A stretch of 64,000 nucleotides of DNA. Origin: Spinacia oleracea. Its lineage: Eukaryota; Streptophyta; Magnoliopsida; Caryophyllales; Amaranthaceae. Under the pieces are notes generated by a model. It was not told the origin of the DNA. It saw only the letters and a program-made list of their open reading frames with translations, and did not search any database. A program made the translations under genes and the position numbers. Where the stretch lies: assembly GCF_020520425.1 (NCBI RefSeq), contig NC_079490.1:7626001-7690000 (forward strand). The letters run 5' to 3'. This document shows, piece by piece, positions 20,450 to 29,604 of this stretch (the stretch's first letter is position 1; every line of letters begins with the position of its first letter).

Positions 20450-23298
20450 ATTTAAAACTACAATTGAAAAGAATAAACAAATAAATAACCATTCACAGTT
20501 TCTCTTAATAAACTTAAATTCTAGCATACATGCATAATTCAATGTTCATTAAGCATTTTATTCAAGTTATGTGTTCCGGCAGGTTTGAATAAAATGATTC
20601 CAAGATCCTAAAATCATTGAAGAACTAAGCACAATTTGTCGACTTAATCCTAAAACATCTTAGGTAAGCAAAAGCCTTTTGCTAATAGTCTAGAAACTAT
20701 TCTTGGTTGATAGGTACGTCTAAGAACTTATTAGGTAAACCTATCGATTTTGCCACGACATAAATGGACTCCTTACTTATATCGTTGAGTTTCACCAAAA
20801 CTAACATGTACTCACAATTATTTGTGTACCTTGCCCCTTTAGGACCAATAAGTAACACCTCGCTGAGCGAAAACTATTACTAGATTGATGTAAAGGATAT
20901 CCAAGCAAGTGTATATTTTGGCATGGCACCTTTTAACTCAATTTTCAAGTTTGGAACTTAAGGCTCTTACTATGTTGGTTAAATTTTAAGTGAACTAAAA
21001 TCTTTAATCATGCAACATAATCAAGCTTTGATCTCATGCATTTTAAGACATATTTAAAAGCAATAAATAACTTAAAACATGCATAAGATAAATGTGATCT
21101 AGTATGGCCCGACTTCATCTTGAAGCTTTAACTTCAAAGTCCGTCTTGAAAATCTCCGTGGGAGGCACCATTTTCTTCAAATAGGATAAGCTATAGACCA
21201 ATTACATTCAAATTAATGGTACGCAGACCATATTTTCTATCCTATTTGGGCCATACTAGTCACTTCATAACCTGCAAAACAGTACATATACAATATATAC
21301 CATTCACCCATTCATTATCATGAATGGCCCACATAGCTGGTTAGTAAAACACATTATGCATCACATAAACATTTGCAGCAATTAATCAAGGGCACCAATA
21401 ATCTACAAATTATTCAGTCCTTATTAATTCTAATCAAGTTGTTTTAACCTTAAGGATTTGTAGACCTAATCAAGAGTTTATGACTAAAAGGGCTCCCACT
21501 TAAACCAATAAATTCATATGCTTTACTAATTTTAAACATAAAAATATATTTCTAGTCTAACCGGAAACATACAAATTTAATTAAAATTTAAAGCTCATAT
21601 AAATTTATAATTGAATCCACAAAGTTTAATTTAATTTCAGTCGTATTTAAATTAATTCATGATTTTAATTTTAGTAAAATAATTAGAATAAATAAAATTT
21701 ATTATAATTACAATATTCAAAATTAAAATCCAAGAAAATAATTTAAATTATTAATTTTAAAATTAATTAAAATTACGTAAACTGAAAATTTCAAATTAAA
21801 ATTTCAAAACGATCTAATCGCATTGCAACAACCCCACGCAACGCACGCCCATGGGCCATACGCACACAGCCATCGCTGGCCATGTGCGCGCAGCCCATGC
21901 GCTGCGTCGCATCGCTGCTGCTCACCTTCGCAAGGCATCACGCGAGCTGGTGCTCGCTGCGCGCGCCAGCGCTCGATGCACGCGAGCCATCGCTCGCTGC
22001 GCTCGATCCATGCGAGCCATCGCTCGCTGCGCGCGCTCGCTAGTGCTCAATCCATGCGAGCCATCGCTCGCTGCGCGCGCTCGCCAGCGCTCGATCCATG
22101 TGAGCCATCGCTCGCTGCGCGCGCTCGCCAGCGCTTGATCCATGCGAGCCATCGCTCGCTGCGCGCCTGCCTTTCCCGCACGCGAGCTTGCGCTCATTGC
22201 ACGAGGCAGCAGTATGCGAGCTGGCGCTCGCTGCGCGCGAGGCATCGACGCTGGGCGTAGCACTCGTGGCACGCGAGCTTGCGCTCGCTGCGCGCGAGGC
22301 TCCGCACGCTTGCGCGAGGCAGTGCGCGCTGTGGCGCAGCACGCTTGCTGCCCACACGCGACTGCTGTGCCTTGCTTTCGCCCTCGCCCATTCGCCCATT
22401 GCATACAGCCCACGACATAAGGCAGGGCTGCTGCCTTGTGCTCGTGCACCATGGCCTTGCTCATTGCATTCGTGCCGCATGGGCGACGAGCTCCCTTGCT
22501 CGTCGTCACACGCCCGCACTATACAACACCCCTTAAGGGTAACACGTAGCGTCCATTGCTTTGTGCGTGCAAGTTATATGAGCGAATCGCATAAAAATTT
22601 AAAATTTATATTCAAAATTAATGATGAATTAATAAATAATATTAATTTCATAATTTTAGGGTGACAAATCGAAAATTTATTATTCAATTGATTTCCGATT
22701 AACATGGATTCAAGTCTAGGTCATAAAAATTTAAAATTTAACATAAATTTACAATTTTTATGGTGGTTTTTAATCAGAGGTATCTAATTAAATTATAACT
22801 AATTATGAAAATCAAATTAATTCTAAATTATTCCAATTTTCAACAAATTAATCATAATTACAAATTAGATTGCATAATTAACAAGGCTAGGCATTCAAAC
22901 TTGTTAAACATATACAGTAGGTCAATCAAAAATTCAAGATTTATCAACAAGAATCGCAAATATTTAATTTAACATCTTAAATTTACGAAATTTTGCATTC
23001 GAAAAACTAAAACCTCCGAAAAGTCATAGTTATACTTCGAATTTGAGAATTCTGGGTTCAGCCGAAAAATACAATTTTTGTCAAAATTTTAGAATGCCTT
23101 TTACATGTGGAATTGACACAAAAATCACTCGATTTGGATGAGTAACGAAGAAACTGCCGAAAAACTGCGTACGTATAATTAAATAAACGCAATTTGCAAT
23201 TAATTAACAATTACGAAAATTAATCACCCCTTTTAATTCTTGCAAATTTGTAATATTTAACCATGTTCATGCAATTTAGATTATGAAAATAATAAGAG
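20450..23298 (-). other. Long 5' leader of the copia element
   Basis: About 2.85 kb lies between the primer site and the polyprotein start, unusually long for copia. It is AT-rich except for the GC-rich minisatellite block (about 21825-22400). No second gene is recognised. The many overlapping frames in the GC-rich block are products of its composition. Confidence 0.7.
21960..22175. repeat. GC-rich minisatellite, unit of about 44 bp, in the copia leader
   Basis: About four tandem units of the type CCATGCGAGCCATCGCTCGC + TGCGCGCGCTCGCCAGCGCT + CGAT. Diverged GCGAGC/GCTCGC words continue to about 22330. The block is very GC-rich within an AT-rich leader and is rich in inverted CGAGC/GCTCG words, so the RNA would be strongly folded. 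Confidence 0.85.
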
Positions 23299-23311
23299 GC
23301 TCGTGATACCA
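23299..23311 (-). other. Primer-binding site of the copia element
   Basis: One base inside the 5' LTR the minus strand reads TGGTATCACGAGC. This is close to the complement of the 3' end of plant initiator tRNA-Met (TGGTATCAGAGC), the usual copia primer. Confidence 0.85.
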
Positions 23312-23312
23312 C

Positions 23313-24645
23313 TGTTAGGTTATGATACATATGACAATTCATAAATCATGCGGAAAAAACCATAAAGCCAGGAAACCATATTATTTACACATAATCATTT
23401 AGCATAGTTTAGATGCATACTCTTTGTTGCGTGCCTTCCCTAGCTGCGCCCGAACCGAACAAGAACAAGTCTTTAGGACTCCAAGTGTCGTCCCTCCGTA
23501 GATAGTCCACAGCACGTCCGGATCCGCCTTAAGATTGACCAACTAGAATCGCCCTTAAGGTACTACTTATTTTCGGCTAAATGGGCAAGAGTTATGGCTG
23601 ATTTTTCTGCTTAAAAATCCTAGCTTTGAATACTTGAAAACTTATGTATAAATAAATGACCCTAGGCCCTTATTTATAGAGGTATGGAAAAGGAATTGTA
23701 ATCCTACTAGGATGTGGATTTGTTAATTAGAACTTTATTAGGATTCTAAATAACAAAGCAAATCTAATAAGATTAGGATTTTAATCTTCGCACGAATCCT
23801 AATAGAATTAGGATTTCCCGCACACGCATCGCACAAGCCGTGCACCCGCGCAAGCCTTGCGGCCCACGTCAGGCGCACAGCCCACGCTGCTGTGCTGTCG
23901 CGCGCGCGCCCCCTTGGCTGGGCCTGGTCGAGGCGTGCGTTGCTGCGTGCGGCTCGCTGGGCGATGGTCTGGCTTCGTGTTGGGCCTTCGTCTAGCGGGC
24001 CTCGTCCGATGCTAATTCATACGATACGCTTCCGATTAAATTCCCGATTCCGGAATTCGTTTCCGATACGAACAACATTTAATATTTTCGACTCCGGAAT
24101 TAATTTCCGTTTCGAACAAATATTTAATATTTCCGTTTCCGGAATTATTTTCCGATTCCGATAATATTTCCGATTCTGACAATATTTCCGTTTCCGGCAA
24201 TATTTCCGATTCCGGCAATATTTCCATTTCCGATAATATTTTCCGATACGTACCATGTTTCCGTTTCCGGCAACATCTACGACTTGGATAATATTTATAT
24301 TTCCGATACGATCCATATTTCCGTTTCCGGAGTATTCATTTCTTGCCTGTGACGATCTCAGCTCCCACTGAAACCAAGATCCGTCGATTCCGAATATCCA
24401 TAGATGGAGTATTTAATGCCATTAAATACTTGATCCGTTTACGTACTATTTGTGTGACCCTACGGGTTCAGTCAAGAGTAAGCTGTGGATTAATATCATT
24501 AATTCCACTTGAACTGAAGCGGCCTCTAGCTAGGCATTCAGCTCACTTGATCTCACTGAATTATTAACTTGTTAATTAATACTGAACCGCATTTATTAGA
24601 CTTAACATTGAATGCATATTTGGACCAAGGGCATTATTTCCTTCA
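23313..24645 (-). repeat. 5' LTR of the copia element
   Basis: Nearly identical to 14269-15618. It differs by a handful of substitutions, one extra A and one 18-bp deletion. As the 5' LTR on the minus strand it should hold the active promoter. Confidence 0.95.
23671..23678 (-). promoter_or_regulatory. TATA box in the copia 5' LTR
   Basis: The minus strand reads TATAAATA within the sequence CTCTATAAATAAGGGCC. It is conserved in the other LTR (about 14624-14633). Confidence 0.55.
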
Positions 24646-24650
24646 AAACT

Positions 24651-25540
24651 AACATAGTAACTACTTCAAATATATAGTAACTGCTTCAAACATATAGTAA
24701 TTTAGCAACTAGGAAATTTGTAGGCCCAATTTTTTTTCCAAATTCTTCCGTCGATTTGTAGAAGAGCACAAACCTTTTGGATTATACACATAATCATGAA
24801 ATTTATAGTCAAACATAGTCAATAAAATCATTATAACATACAATAAGCAAATGTTATAGTTAAAATCGCATAAAAACTCTAAAAATCACATAGTACCTCT
24901 TTAAACCATAAAGTTACTGTATAACTCATATAGTTACTATTTAAAATCATGAAGTCACTAATCGAATTCGCAAAGTGAAAACGATATTTCGGCAAAACAC
25001 AAACGTTAATTTCTCCAAAACAACAAATATTTTCAATTTTAAATAAAAATTTACTTAAAGTACTTTAAAACCAACGAACCGAGATGTGATATCTCAAATT
25101 TCTTGCGATGATTTGTAGTCGAGAACCAATTTTTCGATTCGGTTTCGGTAACGACGAACCTCCTTCTTGATCTACTACTTCCTCCATTTTTTCCTCATCT
25201 AATAGATTCAATTATGAGAATTATAAGATAATTATGAAGAAAATCGAACAAAATTTAACAAACCCTAGAAATTGGGGCAAAAATCTGAAAAGCGTAGAGA
25301 GAAAATAAAGAGAGAGAAGTGAACATAATGCAAATTTGAAATTTTGAAAAATAAATAACTCTACGAAACCTATAGTAACACTTTAAAGCACATAGTTACT
25401 GTAATAGACATATAGTTACTATTTAAAATCGCAAAATAACTGTCACGTGACAATTACACATATTGCCTGACCAAATTACTCCATTGCCTTGTTTCACGCT
25501 AATTAGTGTGGATCAGGTTTATATTAGTGTAAATACTTTT
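24651..25540. mobile_element. Right part of the repeat-packed DNA element
   Basis: Continuation of the ATAGTAACT repeat element after the copia insertion. It ends near a CACGTGA core (25443) and the near-palindrome CACGCTAATTAGTGTGG (about 25496). Contains a gene-start-like segment at 25065-25187. Confidence 0.5.
25065..25187 (-). pseudogene. Gene-start-like remnant, 40 codons
   Basis: The minus strand has a CT-rich 5'UTR-like stretch (CTCTCTCTTTATTTTCTCTC) and an AAACCCTAG-type leader word in reverse orientation. An ATG then opens MEEVVDQEGGSSLPKPNRK and stops after 40 codons. I do not recognise the protein. It may be a captured or decayed first exon. Confidence 0.3.
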
Positions 25541-26110
25541 TTTATTATGTTTTTGAGTTGTGTATTTTGACATGTCCTTTGAAAAAATATGGTGGCATCC
25601 CTCCTTTTGATGTAGGAGAAGTTGGGAACATGAGCAGGGCGGGCCATTTGAATTTCTCTCATGGATTGAGGAGAAATGTCGAACTTATTTGTTCACATGT
25701 TGTTTTTAAATTTTCGATCTATTTAGGCCCAAATTTGCATGTGTAATATAGTGAAGGCCCGCTTGGTAGCCAACTATAATAGTATCAATGAGAATAAATT
25801 TTTATGTAAATTAATATTCAATTTCATGGTAATGGACAATGGTATTGTATTCGAAATTATCATTTTTGCTTCCATTCATTACAATGTGAAGCAAATTTAT
25901 GAAGAAAAGCACAAGTTTTTTTACCAAATAACACTTTAATTAGCTCTCATTCCAATCATTTATCACCAACTACCAAATGTGCCGTAAAAGTTCTTAACTG
26001 ATTTTTGACAATTTTGATTAACATAATGATCTTAAAAAATTTAAAAACAGAAGGAAAAAAACAAAGAGATAATTAAATGGTTATGAAGTGCACATTCATT
26101 ATTTAATTTA
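25541..26110. other. Gene-free spacer with a Tourist-like MITE
   Basis: 25756-25983 has inverted ends of the type GGCCCGCTTGGTAG / CTACCAAATGTGCC and no coding. It is probably a PIF/Harbinger-type MITE. The rest is AT-rich spacer with no gene. Confidence 0.45.
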
Positions 26111-26666
26111 GGCAAATTTGTTAAAAAGGACCTTTTATAACCCAAATTTTGCGAGAAAGGACCTTATATAATTTTTTTTGTGAAATAACACCTTAATGTA
26201 AATTTTTTTGCGAGAAAGGACCTTATATAATTTATTTTTTGTGAAATCACACGTTAATGTAATTTTTTTTTGCGAAAGACAACCAAAAGTAAATTTTCGG
26301 CATTGACTGAGCTTTTCCGGCCATTGACTTGCACGTGAGAAGCACGTGTGGCATTATTTTGCTTATCACACCCAATTTTCCTCCAAAATTCTAAGCTTTA
26401 AAACCTAAAGTTGAAAAAAAAAACCGAAATAAAATCAAGTTTGAAAATTCAAGAGTCGGGAAAATCATTGTCTTTAGCTAACGTAAGCCACACGTGCTGC
26501 TCACGTGCAAGTTAATGGCCGGAAAAGCTCAGTCAATGCTATAAACTTTCCTTAGGTCCTTTCTCGCAAAAAAAATTACTTTAAGGTGTGTTTTCACAAA
26601 AAAAATTATATAAGGTCCTTTCTTGCAAAATTTGAGTTATAAAAGGTCCTTTTTGGCAAATTTGCC
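26111..26666. mobile_element. Foldback element with long inverted repeats (556 bp)
   Basis: The whole element is two arms of over 200 bp. GGCAAATTTG at the outside, AGGTCCTTTYT repeats, then TTTTCCGGCCATTR and CACGTG words inside mirror each other around about 26400. No coding. Long-TIR MULE-type MITEs look like this, but no clean TSD is visible. Its right end abuts a copia LTR start. Confidence 0.8.
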
Positions 26667-26670
26667 TATT

Positions 26671-26846
26671 TGTTAGTAGCTTGTATATATACAACACTCT
26701 GTTTGTATTCATTAGTTAGTTGAGAAATAATAAAAACAACACATTTTATTTAGCTCCCTGTCTTCCTCACGCAGTCAAGCCTTCTTCAATGGCTTCCCTA
26801 CTCTTTCTCCATGATTCTCTTCCACCTTAGATCATGAAATCTAACA
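26671..26846 (+). repeat. Copia LTR remnant, plus strand
   Basis: Starts TGTTAGTAGCTTGTATATAT and ends ATGAAATCTAACA, followed at once by a perfect tRNA-iMet primer site. At 176 bp it is short for an LTR. The foldback element may have displaced part of it. Confidence 0.7.
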
Positions 26847-26858
26847 TGGTATCAGAGC
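26847..26858 (+). other. Primer-binding site (initiator tRNA-Met)
   Basis: TGGTATCAGAGC, the exact complement of the tRNA-iMet 3' end expected of plant copia elements. Confidence 0.85.
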
Positions 26859-28262
26859 GGGAATGATCCCGGCTCTTCAATTCCGCATTAAACTTCTGTT
26901 CGAATCAAATTAATAATTCGTCAAAATTTCCCCAAATTTTATGCTTCGAAATTTTTGCTCGAATTGGGTCAAAATTCGACGAATTAGGGTCTTAATTCGC
27001 CCTAATATCTTCTAAATTCGCACACAAATCTTCTCTAGAACCTTGAATTAAACAATTTTTTTTGATTCTTGAGTTTTCCCCAAATTCTAGGGTTCTTGAA
27101 TTTTTTTGAAATATTTGCAAGAATCTGGTATTGTTGGTAGATTCTTGAAGCAATTTGTGATTCTATGTTCTTCGGTGTTTTTAATCGAAGGATTGACCGG
27201 ACCTTTTGATCGGAGTTTTGATCTATGATCGATTTGGTTGTGATTTCTGCTTGGCAATCTTCCGTCGTCGTCTTCTTCGACGCCTGCTTCTGATACTTCA
27301 AGTTTTGCTGTTCTTCAATTTCGAAGTTCAAATTAATGGCGGGCACTACTCTTCCATTGTCGTCTTCTTTGACATCTGCTTCTGTTACTTCGTGTGAGTT
27401 TGAAGCATCTTGCGATTTCTTCTGGTAGATTCGGTTTGATTTCTTGATCTCCTTGATTACTTTCTTTAATTGCGAATTGAATAAACTTTCGTATTATTTG
27501 AGTGATTTGCTGCTTAATGGGTTGATTTCTTGGCATTTCTTGGCTTCTCCTGCTTCTCCTGCGGATGTTACATGGTTTTTCCCTTCACCTAAAAACTCTC
27601 CCTCTCCTCAACCGAACTCTCAAAGAAATCCAGCTTCGAATTCACTCCGAACCCCCAAAGAAATCCAGCTTCGAATTAAACGGATTTCTAAACATTCTGC
27701 AAATTGATTGATATGATTTGTTAATCTGGGTAACATATGATTGAATTGAGGTTTAAGAACTGTCAACTGCATCAGACTAATTTCCAGTTGGTTTGAATGT
27801 TCATTGGCTTTCAATTTGGTGTTGTTCAGAGATGTTATTGTAATTTGAGATTCTGGTTAATCTTGAATTTGGTTTTAAATTTCAAAATTTAATTTCTTTC
27901 CCCTTTCAATTTATAATTTTACAGTTGTAATAATGTAAATAATGTGTTGAAAAATTACTCCTCCTTCAATTTCACTCTCTCTCTCCAAACATTTACCCAC
28001 TTTCTTCTCTAGTTCCCTCTTCTTTGCTTTCCCTCCAAAACCATGAACGTTCAACCTCCCTCTCAAACGCTCCACCACCCCCGATAACCGCTGCATGTAA
28101 CTTCAACTTATTCAGTATATAATAATGGTATTGTAAAGCGTTATTTCATCTGCACCGTGGTTTCTGGGAAATTGCTGAGAGTGGTTGCAAGTGTACTCTT
28201 CATTCCAGGTAAATATTAATCGACAACTTTTGTGTAAGACCGCCTTACCGGAAAGACCACTT
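26859..28262 (+). pseudogene. Decayed leader and gag start of a copia element
   Basis: After the primer site there is about 480 bp of AT-rich leader and then an ATG at 27336 opening MAGTTLPLSSSLTSASVTS. This resembles the Ser/Thr-rich gag starts of copia elements. It stops after 30 codons and no protease, integrase or RT follows. The rest of the stretch has no recognisable gene. Confidence 0.5.
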
Positions 28263-28400
28263 TTATTGCTTAACTAATTGGTTCTATTGCTTAACTAATT
28301 ATTTTTAGTGCTTAACTAATTAGTTTCATGGTTTAACTAATTGTTTCTAGTGCTTAACTAATTAGTTTCGGTGCTTAACTAATTAATCTCATTGCTTAAC
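28263..28400. repeat. Minisatellite, unit of about 23 bp
   Basis: About six units of the type GCTTAACTAATTAGTTTCGGT. The array is bracketed by two direct copies of TTTTGTGTAAGACCGCCTTA (about 28231 and 28423). These may be ends of an element. Confidence 0.8.
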
Positions 28401-28443
28401 TTATATGACACCAATGCAGTCTTTTGTGTAAGACCGCCTTATA

Positions 28444-29126
28444 TAAAAGTTTGTAAATATTAATTCTTTCATAGAACATCATGATTCGCTGCAATTATTG
28501 CTTCCTCCATTGTTTAAATTTAAGCTTGCTGCTAATTTAGGGTTTGTTAGCTATTTGGGTAATCCAACTATTCAATTTATTCTTACGGTGTTTGAAAGTG
28601 TTGTCATTTAGTGTTGTTTTGTATTTGCATGAATATGTTGAGAAGTTATTTTGGGGTTTCGGTCAGTATGTATTTAGGGTTAAATGGTAGTTGAGGTTCT
28701 TTTTATTTTGTTAATTGATTATTAATTAGGTTAAATAGAATTTTGAGTTAAGTGGTTGTATTAAAATTTGTTTGATGAATGGCTGGAGAACCGATTGAAT
28801 TTACTGCAGTGAGAACGCAGTTGTTTGAAATTAGGAATGTTGTCGGGTAATTTTACCAAAATCCGGTTTATTGTTTGGTATCATTCTATTTGTTAAATAT
28901 AGAGTTAATTAAAGTTCTTTTTTGTATTTATAAAATTTGAACAAATATATGGGGTGCCAAATTCATAAAATGGATGTTAGATCACCGTGTACAATCTAAC
29001 ATCCTTTTTCGTACTCGGGTCGGGTCGGCCTTTTTCCATGCCTGGTCAGATCGGGTTTCGGGTCGGCCCGGCCCACATCCATCTTTAGTTGTGGGTATTT
29101 TTGAAGTAGTTTGGTATATTGATGGT
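28444..29126. other. Gene-free spacer with a hAT remnant
   Basis: 28967-29086 has ends TAAAATGGATGT / CACATCCATCTTTA with GTCGGGTCGG inside, like the MITE at 5966. No clean TSD is visible. No gene seen. Confidence 0.45.
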
Positions 29127-29573
29127 CACAAATTATTAGGTACACCCGGTTGTATGTAGCTCTACATGCAACCGGATCGTTTTGTATTTTCTAATCCCTT
29201 AAAAAAAACACATTTTTCAGTTTAAAAGCACAGTTTTCAGTTTAAAAGCAATTTTTTTTTAATTTTGATGCACATATGTTTTTCAAATATTATGATATTG
29301 AATATCTTCTTCCAAATTGGGAAAAAACCTAAACTTAAAAGGTGAGCAACCAACATCAATTTACATATCCTCTCAAATTCTTCGCACTCGTATGTTCTTT
29401 TGTACTAACAATGTGTTCTTTTGAAATGTATCTGCTTTTAAGCTATAAAAATGTACTTTAACCTGTAAAAATATGCTTTAAACTATAAAATTGTGCTCTT
29501 TGAGGGGTTAAAAACCAAAACTACCCGGTTGCATGTAGAGCTACATACAACCGGGTGTACCTTTTACCAATTG
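29127..29573. mobile_element. MULE-type MITE, copy 1 (447 bp), 9-bp TSD
   Basis: Ends CACAAATTATTAGGTACACC and GGTGTACCTTTTACCAATTG, flanked by the 9-bp duplication ATTGATGGT (29118-29126, 29574-29582). Each end holds its own small palindrome (CCGGTTGTATGTAG...CTACATGCAACCGG). A second copy lies at 47207-47671. A 9-bp TSD fits Mutator-like elements. It lies 32 bp before the next gene's start codon. Confidence 0.85.
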
Positions 29574-29604
29574 ATTGATGGTGGTTATTGATTGTTTTGG
29601 CAGG

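Larger units (their letters stand above)
14269..24645 (-). mobile_element. Complete Ty1/copia LTR retrotransposon (10.4 kb)
   Basis: Two LTRs of 1350 and 1333 bp bracket an intact polyprotein on the minus strand. The 5-bp target duplication AAACT is present at 14264-14268 and 24646-24650. A purine-rich tract (AAGTGGGAGAC on the minus strand) abuts the left (3') LTR. A tRNA-iMet-like primer site (TGGTATCA) abuts the right (5') LTR. The LTRs differ by few substitutions and one 18-bp deletion, so insertion was recent in evolutionary terms. It has landed in the repeat-packed element described at 12130. Confidence 0.95.

Noticed and set aside
21823..22664. Several overlapping Arg/Ala/Cys-rich frames on both strands
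   Set aside because: Products of the GC-rich minisatellite in the copia leader. The frames follow the 44-bp repeat and are open on many frames at once.
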